A DNA stretch of 46,204 nucleotides from UBA9845 sp051889975 (GTDB taxonomy: Bacteria; Bacillota; Clostridia; Christensenellales; UBA1242), in contig JBJFDJ010000020.1 of NCBI GenBank assembly GCA_051889975.1, forward strand, positions 1 through 46,204, in the 5' to 3' direction. Every line of letters starts with the position of its first letter. Positions within the stretch are counted from its first letter, which is position 1. Shown in pieces: positions 37,501 through 44,995 of this stretch. The notes under the pieces were generated by a model. That model was not told the origin of the DNA. It saw only the letters and a list, made by a program, of their open reading frames with translations, and searched no databases. The position numbers and the translations under genes were made by a program.

Positions 37501-39140
37501 ACAAACACTTCATAATAGCCATTTTGAGTAAATCTTGTGCCACTGTCAATTTGAACTTTTGAAGATATAAGGTTTTCTTTTGAGCTGTCGGCATAAAGAT
37601 TGTAATAGCTTTGTGTTGTTATGCCACTTGCAATCATACTGCCGTTATATTTAAAGAATAGTGGTGCTTGATTTGTTGAAATTGTTTTGTCGTAGTTAGT
37701 TAATTCATCATTAAAACTAAAGTTTGAATTTTTATCGCTGTTAATTGTTGCACCAGCAATTTTATCAGCACTTATATTTTTGTTTGAAACATCTGCAAAC
37801 AGGTTAGAGTGGTTGGTGAACTCATTTTCACCTGCGCCATTAACATTTTTGTAAACTGTGTGATAGAGTTGATAGCCATAAATGCTTAATTCAACATCTC
37901 CCATTTTGTCCCAGTTTTCATTAACAATTGTGCTGACTTTTGTTTTGTCAATTTTTCCATCGCTGTTAAAAGTTTTTGTTACAAGTTGTTCGTAAACATC
38001 TGTGTTGTATTGTTTAACAACAAAGTCAAAACTGATGTGATAGTTGCCAATGTTGTAGAGTGGAATTTCAACATAATGATTTGTGTAGCTGTATAAAAAG
38101 TTATCTAATTCATCGGTTATCATAACATCTTCTTCGGCAACAGCATAGGTTGAAGTTGTTGTTTTTCCGTTTGCAGTTGTTGTTAAGATAACTTTTTTGT
38201 TTGTTGGGTCATAAGCAGAAGTTGTTGTTTCGGTTTCGCCATACAAAAGTTTTGTGTAACTTACATAATATTTTGTTGGGTCATAGGTAATTGTAGGGTA
38301 GTAGATTTTGTTTTCGTCAGTTTTATTTGCATCTCCAAAATAGTCTGTTGTTGACATATTGTTAAAGTTAAAGAAAGAATATATGTTTGCAAATGCTTTC
38401 TCTTCGTTTATTAAACTTCTTGCAACTTGAGCACGAGAAATATTTTCGGTGTTTGCAAGCCTTGGTTCAACAATGCTTGTGGTTGCGTCTTTGTTTATGT
38501 AACTGCTTTGGTCCAAAGCATAAAAACTTGCTTTAACTGTGTTTTTTGGATATGTTATGTCATCGGCATCTTTTGTCATATAACCAAAAGTAAATTCAAA
38601 CAAACCCTGTGCTTCGGTTATGTCAAGTTGTGTTTGGTCACGCAAAAGTTTTATGTCGGTTAGGTCAAAGAATTGTTCGTATGAACGACTTGTTTCGCCA
38701 ACATTGTCAGTGGTAACTTCTTTGGTGTCAATGGCAATTCCGTTTAGGGTGGCGTTAACTTCCAAAAACTGCAAAGTCATATTTTCTGGTGCTTTAAATG
38801 AAACTTTTATGTATTGACGATAATATGTTTGGTCATCTGTGGTCGAAGAGTCTTCGTCAGCATCAATTATAATAGGCTTGTCATTTAACAGCATTGCAAT
38901 GTTGTCTTTTAAAAGGTCTTGTGGCGTATATTTACTATCACTGCGTTCAATGTATTTTTCATTTATATCTTTTATCAAATTGCCATCGGCGTCAGTTTGC
39001 AAATCAACTTTTTCAACTGTTAAAGTATAATCGCCATCTGCGCTAACTCTGTTTGTTGGAGAAACAAAACAAAATGCCCCAGCCAAAATGGTTAAGCACA
39101 TAACAATTGCAATAAAAATTTTATTTTTAAGTAGTTTCAT
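31509..39140 (-). CDS. giant membrane-anchored surface protein, 2543 aa
   Basis: Signal peptide at residues 1-34 (hydrophobic core, then NRVSA). Then about 2450 extracellular residues, mostly beta-strand, rich in Asn, Thr, Tyr and Asp. Repeated Ig-like elements end in D-x-AGN motifs: EDQAGNTAQY near 838, DVAGNYRIY near 1570, DLAGNTQW near 2217, with related forms near 970 and 1265. These are often preceded by GxYxxxV and followed by DKTSP-like starts. One C-terminal membrane helix and a basic tail LRKKMKIR end the protein; no LPXTG sorting motif. The ATG at 39140 follows GAGGTG; a GTG two codons earlier is less likely. Probably an adhesin or surface-layer stalk. There is no catalytic domain I recognise. 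Confidence 0.85.
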   Translation of the reverse strand: MKLLKNKIFIAIVMCLTILAGAFCFVSPTNRVSADGDYTLTVEKVDLQTDADGNLIKDINEKYIERSDSKYTPQDLLKDNIAMLLNDKPIIIDADEDSSTTDDQTYYRQYIKVSFKAPENMTLQFLEVNATLNGIAIDTKEVTTDNVGETSRSYEQFFDLTDIKLLRDQTQLDITEAQGLFEFTFGYMTKDADDITYPKNTVKASFYALDQSSYINKDATTSIVEPRLANTENISRAQVARSLINEEKAFANIYSFFNFNNMSTTDYFGDANKTDENKIYYPTITYDPTKYYVSYTKLLYGETETTTSAYDPTNKKVILTTTANGKTTTSTYAVAEEDVMITDELDNFLYSYTNHYVEIPLYNIGNYHISFDFVVKQYNTDVYEQLVTKTFNSDGKIDKTKVSTIVNENWDKMGDVELSIYGYQLYHTVYKNVNGAGENEFTNHSNLFADVSNKNISADKIAGATINSDKNSNFSFNDELTNYDKTISTNQAPLFFKYNGSMIASGITTQSYYNLYADSSKENLISSKVQIDSGTRFTQNGYYEVFVAYTYNGYKYYNGTTVENGNNKLKVQTFAFVIENIDPELTLKTVDGENNESDFSANGYTNQNVVLTWDIKNPFNVLPEVHIYAQSFGSSVLTDLTNTYQSQINEGNVTLKDSNLYLISIEYGPCTYNSNTGKFDYSAMVSYQFVIDKEKISDIEIRQVNIATLDNNDNYILGDKLTQKTTNQNFVVTYGLQIKNETEQLNNILRDGKKPSGAKITATYSQLLFAESGAVEYLTDTEGNIYVLNGYEIDNYNLNLNYSQIKKAEAKNTDILLSSEEKSAVLTENGIYLFNFEDQAGNTAQYLIILDKTSPALLKNLDAETPDYSVLKGENNIVNTDTQVVWGNYKTIKFADTISSSLSTLIDELKQINLAKTIGTTDYYCVKIDLASVTKTSTEETIAINDTKQTFYANNPDKTFNGEEIYSFNVSDTLGNINYQPTYLEMNFDKSLLMAHIEGDAKNNVQIISKNSSYESEQVEVEGGDNYQRLFPSAITNRQKIFVDWLENVGTEYEIASVICEFYPLTFDGESSNYPYSSTSTQTFNLTNNTTYKTINGQTRVTSNFINLVQDDRYDSSATMPGMYKIVRRYNNTLPNDSLDSTERTYYFYVDRQNIISYFNNSILVGNNIQINMQNGAKVFGGEQFLQEFINEYVLETNKLPVAIKVPTNKYNFDNVSLTFENIQALKLNYDVQNENGLIVYDSTDSSKYANSFIADGIYKVTVYDNATGNRTISKDGTNKLVFRFSINNSAPQVKVVKDDVVVVEDAFNTNNVKIGWNEDADGYMANINKKYLTVKALYPSGLSQVIYKLTNGVIEVGSNYGNVIKSASDTATWQYEVDLSQFKITSDCKLEITVQYEGNETDYLNNFKTTQTIYFDYTAPEYNYNKLLSSDNFLTNDEKANFYDLNSNINFENYAFMIDETFKVEYAPEDSFWKKDNDNHNINDNETAWYRRYDKYANDNDALTMQSIVPTDSRYSDFSQAPQRLRFNENLINSSNGQNYYTQIGNKNLTFYEIVNNQPGYYEIIEKDVAGNYRIYTVVICSAGNLQDTLSVKYTDKNEVTLQADWQTASDSSYYFNINSEHITLTEIAFNLQATTVGNNWFDVILTSTKNGATTTINYRSTPTQVNDLLTNEQLLSAINDFIAYDNSLINVGYSFGITISCSNGTTWTINYKTPGEEPHLQFVGSQTNLTVTFVQDPNASVYLTEFYVYEAQNGVPNYNEYLTNDSNDKQIEVYPGMPSAGESAQTVSYTFRNTTGTGRNLVFVYKDNFCVEYKTFKIIGLTDVKYEDMIVIDGIFDKNTLLDEDGKTYYEYYTNQIAKLNYQPKIYTINSITKINGDDEQDVTDVDINSLNSIILNNGTTQLKLYAETEVNAHYIYKISLTDTLGKNYKFVVHYYSKLAELTFMDSSNRIHDLENESTVARALYLTFDKNQFTYPTDVSITRYYTNDYGEYFEESFDAQSGLMLTEGASYIITKSNKFGDSFTYNFTIRKSVATHFYSVLVKPDGINLHEISPSSVKYNYNGKNIEQYFTIYDAIVEVSSTDNLICEVEDNISHTDNATTTIYYIHTDDTSSLTYEKYIAVTKISYTKNILGNKFTINDNQITSKKLATVTTNTVKITMPAYNEASGNQVQVQIYYNSQYVGLLKDYTLNADGSVMTFELNDSGTYMLYVSDLAGNTQWFNDSTYFTLYVLNDVVYKLNGNYGINNSVYNTSVTLSFDETQTLFTRQEVSGSSYKTYIAVNATLNGKPYTPTRNADNYIFSAYGLYSVKLSGIINNDTENPIVTEVKFTIINENEAKVAHEYIGLNGYEVTKIVKNGLDITDDIREKLNMLTLNSFAISGGANSVGGNGHYEITVKVNNSNITPTKYFTYKIWINNDTDALILCNIKEGESTTGDIQIQLNLYQIYSKIGECVIKVNGTRYITINENNASENKISTYNFSTNQRYNITLETNSGNTLSSFVVTKVEPLNTVAIIVIVVASVVVVGLTITFILLRKKMKIR

Positions 39141-39177
39141 AAACACACCTCAATTTATCATAAGTTTTGTTAAAAAT

Positions 39178-39206
39178 ATTTTATCACATTAAAAAAATAT
39201 TAACAA
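39178..39206 (-). promoter_or_regulatory. promoter of surface-protein gene
   Basis: On the minus strand: TTGTTA (39206-39201), 17 bp, TAAAAT (39183-39178). Confidence 0.5.
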
Positions 39207-39456
39207 CAAAATTAGCCACATTATATATAATATTTTAAGTATAAATATAATAAATATACAAAAAAGTAAATCATAAAAATTTAATATAATACAAAATATA
39301 ATAATGCAAAATTAATTTAAACATAACACATACAAATTTAAAAATGATGTATGCCGTTTGACTTGTGTATTATTGATATATTATCTCAAAAATATTAATT
39401 AGGATTTTGGCACTAAAAACTATATTTATAGAACCTTAAATGATACATATTATCAA
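39207..39456. other. intergenic, extremely AT-rich
   Basis: Between the surface-protein promoter and the terminator of the coupling-protein gene. Nearly all A and T, with several TATAAT-like words. No gene or hairpin is recognised. Confidence 0.4.
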
Positions 39457-39482
39457 TAAAAAAAGTGGAGCAAAACTCCACT
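39457..39482 (-). terminator. terminator of coupling-protein gene
   Basis: AGTGGAG/CTCCACT (39464-39470 with 39476-39482). On the minus strand it is followed by a T run. Confidence 0.85.
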
Positions 39483-39490
39483 TATATGTT

Positions 39491-41548
39491 TTATTTTCTT
39501 CTAAATTTGCTAAAATCAAAGTCAAAATCGTCATCGTCATCATCATTGCTTTTTAAAACAATGCTGTTGCGTTTTTTAATGTCATAATATGTTGCATCTT
39601 CATTAAATGGCCTTGAAAGAATTCGGCCTTTTGGTGGTGGCAAAAACTTGTATTCTGGGTTTAAATAGGTTGGTGTAAAGGTTGTGCGCATACTGTAATT
39701 GCCAAAACTGTTTATAACAACTTCATAAGGTTTTAAGTGGTCAAGTTCGTTTGCGCTGATAAGTGGAACATTGACAATATTTGTAGATGTGTTTGTTGAT
39801 GTGCTCTTGTTGTATTTTGTTGATCCATCTTGGCTTTGCGATGGGTTTGTGCTTTGACTTGATGATTTGTTTTGTATTTCAAGTGACACTTCGCCAATAT
39901 TTTTGCTAAATTCTTCACGCGTTTTTTGGTCTTTTGTGCCAATATAAATGTGAATGTTGCAGTTGTTTTTTATGGTTGCTGCATCTTGCTCGCCATACAC
40001 TGAACTAAGCTGTGTGTAGTCCTGAACAACAAGCATAAGGAATATGCCACGGCTACGACCTGCTGTGATAAAACTTTTCATTTTTTCAATTTTTGGCAAG
40101 TTACCAAATTCGTCAAGCAAAAAGTAAACATGTCGTGGCAGGGTTGGGTTGACTTTGTCAAATGAATTTGCACGAGCAATGAGAGATTTGTAAAGTTGAG
40201 TGATGTAGATGTTTGCAAGACCGTGTCTCGTGTCTTTTTCGTCTGGGATTATAAGGAACAGAGCAGTTGGTCTGTCGGCAAATTTGCTAAAGTCAAGGTC
40301 GGTTGAACTTGTAAGCGCACCAATGCTTTGGTCAAACATATTCATTGCCTGACTTGTGTGACTTAAAAAGCCCTTTGCAGTGCTTGGCGCCGTTGCAACA
40401 ACTGTGTTTGCAAGTTTAACGGCTTCGCTTTTTTCGTCTCTGCCAGCAAAATAATCTTTAAGAGTTTTCATATTGTCTTCGGCAACATCTCTTAGTCCTG
40501 CAATTTTTGACACATTGTAAAGGTTAAATTTTTCTTTTGTCATGCCAAGTTCTGGGTTTAAACTGTCTTCTAGCATTGCCATCATAATGCCACGAATAAA
40601 GTCCCTTGCACCATCACTCCAAATAGGGTCTTGACCTTTGCTTGGAGATAGTGCTGTAGCAATGTCTTGTATGTCTTCATAGGCAGAGTTAATTAATTCT
40701 TGCTTTCGCGCAAGAAGCTGTTGTTTTAAGGTTGCTTTGTCGGGATATGCAACACCTTCAAACACATACCATTCTTCGCCATAATTTGCACCAACAAGTG
40801 GCTCAAATTGTTTGCCGTCAAACTTGCCTTTGTAAATTTTCACTTCTTTTGTTAAGTTGTGTGCTCGCTGAAAACTGTTAAACGCTGGCTCAATTGGGTT
40901 AACCCTGCTACTTTGCATTGGGTCACGCAAATTTATGCATTGCACATCATAGCCCAAGCTTTTAAGTTTTTCGCTTTCATGCCCAAACAATTCGCCTTTT
41001 GGGTCACTTATTACCATGCTTGGGTGCGTGCCACAACTTGCCAAAATTTGAATTGTTGGGTCAACTAGCATAGTTGTTTTACCACTGCCTGTTGTTCCAA
41101 TAACAAGTGTGTGAATTGGCTTTTGCATATTGATTTCGGTGTGATTGCCAATCCTTTCTGCCCTTAAAGGAATGCCGTCAAATTTTATGTTGCCAAGATT
41201 TGAAAAATGACAAAAATGAAATTCTGGCTTTGTTTTAAGTTCTTCACGCGTTACAAGCCTTGCACTATAATATGCGTCCATCTCTTTGCCATCTGCAGTT
41301 TTGCCCTTTCTGCTACTTTTTGCACTTGAATTGCTGTCACTTGCCGAAACTTTGTTAAAAATTGACAGCAGATAAACAACCATTATAACGCCAACAATTG
41401 CAAGTGTTATGGTGTCATATAAATAACCCACATTAAAGGTTGTTAACTTTCCTTCTTTAACAAAGGCAGTTACAACATAGCCAATGCCAAAACCTGCCAA
41501 AAGCATAAATATGAAAATTAAAAGTTTATTACCAAATTTGCCTTTCAT
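39491..41548 (-). CDS. VirD4/TraG-type coupling ATPase
   Basis: Type IV secretion coupling protein that delivers substrates (usually relaxase-bound DNA) to the channel. 685 residues. Two N-terminal membrane helices (8-29, 43-62), Walker A GTTGSGKTT (151-159), ISDPKGELFG soon after, Walker B YFLLDEFGNLPK near 475-485, and a following AGRSRGIF and QDYTQL segment typical of TraG/VirD4. The C-terminal part has a Ser/Thr/Asn-rich linker and an acidic tail (DDDDDDFDFDF) ending in basic residues. The start at 41548 follows GGAGG. It is transcribed away from the other secretion genes, from the shared region 41549-42047. Confidence 0.92.
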   Translation of the reverse strand: MKGKFGNKLLIFIFMLLAGFGIGYVVTAFVKEGKLTTFNVGYLYDTITLAIVGVIMVVYLLSIFNKVSASDSNSSAKSSRKGKTADGKEMDAYYSARLVTREELKTKPEFHFCHFSNLGNIKFDGIPLRAERIGNHTEINMQKPIHTLVIGTTGSGKTTMLVDPTIQILASCGTHPSMVISDPKGELFGHESEKLKSLGYDVQCINLRDPMQSSRVNPIEPAFNSFQRAHNLTKEVKIYKGKFDGKQFEPLVGANYGEEWYVFEGVAYPDKATLKQQLLARKQELINSAYEDIQDIATALSPSKGQDPIWSDGARDFIRGIMMAMLEDSLNPELGMTKEKFNLYNVSKIAGLRDVAEDNMKTLKDYFAGRDEKSEAVKLANTVVATAPSTAKGFLSHTSQAMNMFDQSIGALTSSTDLDFSKFADRPTALFLIIPDEKDTRHGLANIYITQLYKSLIARANSFDKVNPTLPRHVYFLLDEFGNLPKIEKMKSFITAGRSRGIFLMLVVQDYTQLSSVYGEQDAATIKNNCNIHIYIGTKDQKTREEFSKNIGEVSLEIQNKSSSQSTNPSQSQDGSTKYNKSTSTNTSTNIVNVPLISANELDHLKPYEVVINSFGNYSMRTTFTPTYLNPEYKFLPPPKGRILSRPFNEDATYYDIKKRNSIVLKSNDDDDDDFDFDFSKFRRK

Positions 41549-41564
41549 TTTTTCCTCCAAAGCA

Positions 41565-41593
41565 ATGATATCACAAAAATGACTTTTTAACAA
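41565..41593 (-). promoter_or_regulatory. promoter of coupling-protein gene
   Basis: On the minus strand: TTGTTA (41593-41588), 17 bp, TATCAT (41570-41565). Same -35 and spacing as the surface-protein promoter. Confidence 0.45.
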
Positions 41594-41690
41594 ACAATTT
41601 GCTTTAATTTTAATATTGATTATTTTGTATATTATTTACTTTATTATATTTATCAAAAATTTATCAAAAATTGTTTAACCAGCTACAATT

Positions 41691-41845
41691 AAAAGTTGTT
41701 TGCATAAGCGCAAAAAGGTTGTTGGCTCACTAACACATCAAAAGTTGTTGGCAAAGGCAATCAAAAGCTTTTTGCACACAGCGCATCAAAAGTTGTTAAC
41801 GCCATTAAGGCTGTTGACACATTGGCACAATTAAAAGCTGTTGGT
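41691..41845. repeat. seven degenerate direct repeats (iteron-like)
   Basis: Copies of AAAAG(T/C)TGTTGGC begin near 41691, 41713, 41740, 41763, 41788, 41806 and 41833, spaced about 19-27 bases. Several are preceded by CATC or AATT and followed by GC-richer words. They lie between the divergent promoters of the coupling protein and the pilin-like gene. They could be binding sites for a regulator, or iterons or transfer-origin repeats, or a remnant of repetitive coding sequence. No open frame of gene size covers them. Confidence 0.6.
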
Positions 41846-41952
41846 TGATGATAATTTTTGTGGAAATACTTACCAAATTATGTTTAAATAAAACTTAAAA
41901 TATTAAGCAAAATATTTTTGTATAAAAAAATTAAAAAATTATTTAATTTTGT

Positions 41953-41981
41953 TTGCTGTTAAAAAAAAAGTATGTTACAAT
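41953..41981 (+). promoter_or_regulatory. promoter of pilin-like gene
   Basis: TTGCTG (41953-41958), 17 bp, TACAAT (41976-41981). Confidence 0.55.
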
Positions 41982-42047
41982 GTTGATATCAAAGAAAAAG
42001 TTGAAGTGCAATTTTTTCAAAAAACGATTTTACGGGGGTAAAAAATA

Positions 42048-42392
42048 ATGAGTTTAAGTGGACTTCTTTATACTGAGCTTGAAGGAGATTATGCATTTCT
42101 TAATCCAATTTTAAAAGTTTTGAATGACATTATTTGGCCAATTTTGATTGTTGTTGCTGCCGTTGGCACAATTTATGCAATCTACCTTGGTGTTATGATG
42201 GCAAAAGCCGAAAATGCTGAAAAGAGAGAAGAAGCTAAAAAAAGAGTAATCAATGCAGTTATTGCCGTTGTTGTTATGGTGGTTTTAATTTTATTGTTGC
42301 AATTGTTTATTCAATTTGCACCAGATATCTTGGGTGTTGATAATGCTGGCTCTGGTGAAGGTTCTGGCGTTATCGGCCTATTAAAAGCAATG
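42048..42392 (+). CDS. two-helix membrane protein, TrbC/VirB2 pilin-like, 3' end in gap
   Basis: 115 codons before the gap. Two hydrophobic helices (about residues 26-50 and 68-92) are separated by a short charged loop (MAKAENAEKREEAKKRV), the topology of VirB2/TrbC pilins and of similar small proteins in Gram-positive conjugation loci. A Gly/Ser-rich segment follows. There is no cleavable signal peptide. GGGGG precedes the ATG. The residues after the gap cannot be placed in frame. The assignment rests on topology and neighbours, not on a clear family match. Confidence 0.6.
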
Positions 42393-42492
42393 NNNNNNNN
42401 NNNNNNNNNNNNNNNNNNNNNNNNNNNNNNNNNNNNNNNNNNNNNNNNNNNNNNNNNNNNNNNNNNNNNNNNNNNNNNNNNNNNNNNNNNNN
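42393..42492. other. assembly gap (100 N)
   Basis: Exactly 100 N. It hides the end of the pilin-like gene and possibly more. A stop codon in every likely frame follows soon after 42493. Confidence 0.98.
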
Positions 42493-42544
42493 GTGGTGTA
42501 AATATGTATTATATATAATATATAAAAATATTTTATAAAAAATA

Positions 42545-42572
42545 TTGAAATTTTTTAAAATTGTGATATACT
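42545..42572 (+). promoter_or_regulatory. promoter of lipoprotein gene
   Basis: TTGAAA (42545-42550), 16 bp, TATACT (42567-42572). Confidence 0.55.
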
Positions 42573-42590
42573 AAACATAATAGGTGAATT

Positions 42591-44924
42591 ATGCAAAAAA
42601 GTAAAATGTTGTTAAAAAAGCTTTTGTTGTGTTTGGTGGCAGTTGTTATGTGCTTGTCGCCTATTTTTCTTGCTGGTTGTGGCTCAACCAACAACAACTC
42701 CTCTGGTGGTGGCAATGGTGGCAGTAGCAGTGGTGGTGGTGGAAGTAGCAGTAGTGGTGGAAGCAGTGGTGGCGACTCGGGTGGCGACATAAGCAGTGAT
42801 GGTGGCAATGATGACACAAGTAGCGACAGCGGTGGCTTAAACACCGACATTGACGGCAAAAAATATCTTTCAAATTACAAAATTTCATACCGCCCAAGCA
42901 GTGATGACGACATTGGCGCTTTTGTTGCAGACATAAAAATGCAAGTTAACGAAATTGCTTTTGGCATAATGCGTTCGCTTTTTGCACAATACGGCCCACT
43001 TTATGTTAATACTGCTGAATACAACAATGCAACTGTAATCAATCTAACATTAGATGCAAATGGAAATTACAAAAGAACTGAAGTAATAGCAAAAGAAGAT
43101 GCTATTTTATCAAACGCAAAGCCTTTGTTTTCACAAGATATCACAACAACAAGAATGATAGATGACAGTTTTGTAAATGTTACTTCATACAAAGCAGACA
43201 GTGGCTATTCAAAATATTTTAATCACGCAAATGCAATTTTTGCGGACTATGATTTAAATGATAATCAAATGTCTTGGAATTGGAATGGTGGGCTTGAGAT
43301 AAATGATGAAACAACTTATCAAGATAAATTAAATGCCTTTGTAAACAATTTGGCATATCGCAAAAAATTGGAACTTGCATTGTTGCTCATATCTGCTGGC
43401 TATGACATAACCCCAACGGGTAGCAATTATTTGGCATACAAAAACGGCGCTGATATGATTGACAGCTTGCGAACTGAAAAAACTGACGACCTTGAGTTTT
43501 ACAAAGCAGTTGACGAGTATGTTTTTAACACATATTACAGGCTTGTTGACCACAGTGGCTACACCGACAACGAAATAATTTACATATCTTCATTTATTTT
43601 AAATGAAATCATTGGCACAGAACTCTTTAACCTTGACGAAACAAGATATTTAAATGTTTACACAATTCAAAATGGAAGTAGCAACAAGTTTGTTCCAATA
43701 AAAAATGATTTGGCTTTAAAATATAACAAATTTTTAACCGAAGAAAACTTTTTATCTTTTTATTACACTGGCAATGACGATTATGTTTATTATGGAAAAT
43801 TTTTTTACAACAATGCTCCAGATGGCATTACGGCAGACGAGATTGCTGAAATTAATGAATCTCAATATTTGACAAGCAGAATTGTAATAATTCAAGCCGA
43901 AGCATATCCAAATGCCCATGGCAATCAAGTTACCTTGGAAAATGCAAAAAATGTTGATATATATTATAATTATGCTGAAAATATAAAAATGCTAAATGCC
44001 GAAAAAAAAGATATATATGAAAAGTTAATTGATGTTAACTCTGATGGCAAATTTACAGCAGACTATTGGGATTTTGACAACGATGGTAGCACAAATTTTG
44101 TTATGTCAGAAGAGGTCTTAAACGAAACTTGGTTTTTGTTTAGTGTGCGCAAACAATACTTTAAAAATTATGCCAACACTGCCTATGAAATTGCAAAAAA
44201 CCTTGTTCGTGCGCCAGAAAATAGCACAAACACAATTGATTATGCCCAAAGGCAGTTTGACTACGATTTAAAATATCCAATTGTTCCGGCAAGCTTTTTT
44301 GCAGATTATGTTAATGACGACATTTTGCTTAACGAAAACGGCATTATGAATATGCCAACAGGTTACAAACGATATCAAAGTGTTGTTGTTATGCCAAAAA
44401 AGACATTTAATTTTGAAGAATTTTATATGTTTTTAACCAGACAAGTTAACACAACAGGCACAACGCAAGACTTTGATGTTACAATATTTTTGCGTTATTA
44501 TGACGCCACAACAAACAGTTTTGCAACATGGGGTGGCGATGATGCTGACTCGCAGTTTTATAACTGTGGCACAGTTAAGGTTACGCAAGCAAGCGAACTT
44601 TATGAAATTGATGACCCAATTTGCATAAACAGTTATGAAATTTTAAGTTCTGCCAAAATAAACGGAACTGCAAAAGGCAATTGCACCTTGCAGGCATTTA
44701 GCAACTTGCCATCTGGCAACGCAAAAAATCCAACACTGATAACAAAAAACAGTGAAGCGTCAAAGATGTTTAAATTTGTTGATTTGCCAAATGGTCAAAA
44801 GACAATAACTTACAGCTCTGATTATTTAAGTGCAGAAAAAAGAACAAGTTATATGGAATTGCTGTTTGCAACCGATAACAACAACAACTTCCAGTTTGCA
44901 ATTTTGCCAACAGAAGTAAATTAA
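42591..44924 (+). CDS. large surface lipoprotein with Ser/Gly linker, 777 aa
   Basis: Lipoprotein signal with lipobox FLAGC and lipid-modified Cys30. It is followed by about 50 residues of Ser, Gly, Asn and Asp (31-82), a flexible spacer that lifts the domain through the wall. The remaining roughly 690 residues are mixed alpha/beta with no family I recognise. A segment VDVNSDGKF-like (INVNSDGKFTADYWDFDND region, near residue 480-495) is rich in Asp and Asn and could bind calcium. TAGGTG precedes the ATG. Its place between the pilin-like and TrbL-like genes suggests a surface part of the secretion system or an adhesin carried with it. Confidence 0.78.
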   Translation: MQKSKMLLKKLLLCLVAVVMCLSPIFLAGCGSTNNNSSGGGNGGSSSGGGGSSSSGGSSGGDSGGDISSDGGNDDTSSDSGGLNTDIDGKKYLSNYKISYRPSSDDDIGAFVADIKMQVNEIAFGIMRSLFAQYGPLYVNTAEYNNATVINLTLDANGNYKRTEVIAKEDAILSNAKPLFSQDITTTRMIDDSFVNVTSYKADSGYSKYFNHANAIFADYDLNDNQMSWNWNGGLEINDETTYQDKLNAFVNNLAYRKKLELALLLISAGYDITPTGSNYLAYKNGADMIDSLRTEKTDDLEFYKAVDEYVFNTYYRLVDHSGYTDNEIIYISSFILNEIIGTELFNLDETRYLNVYTIQNGSSNKFVPIKNDLALKYNKFLTEENFLSFYYTGNDDYVYYGKFFYNNAPDGITADEIAEINESQYLTSRIVIIQAEAYPNAHGNQVTLENAKNVDIYYNYAENIKMLNAEKKDIYEKLIDVNSDGKFTADYWDFDNDGSTNFVMSEEVLNETWFLFSVRKQYFKNYANTAYEIAKNLVRAPENSTNTIDYAQRQFDYDLKYPIVPASFFADYVNDDILLNENGIMNMPTGYKRYQSVVVMPKKTFNFEEFYMFLTRQVNTTGTTQDFDVTIFLRYYDATTNSFATWGGDDADSQFYNCGTVKVTQASELYEIDDPICINSYEILSSAKINGTAKGNCTLQAFSNLPSGNAKNPTLITKNSEASKMFKFVDLPNGQKTITYSSDYLSAEKRTSYMELLFATDNNNNFQFAILPTEVN

Positions 44925-44945
44925 TAAAAAATTTTTTAAAAAGTA

Positions 44946-44974
44946 TTCACAATATACTAAATTTTTGTTATAAT
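44946..44974 (+). promoter_or_regulatory. promoter of TrbL-like gene
   Basis: TTCACA (44946-44951), 17 bp, TATAAT (44969-44974), just before TAAGGAG. Confidence 0.6.
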
Positions 44975-44995
44975 CAAAAATAAGGAGAAATAATT

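Noticed and set aside
42533..42859. Pro/Leu-rich frame on the minus strand
   Set aside because: It is the complement of the Ser/Gly linker of the lipoprotein gene, with no ribosome binding site.
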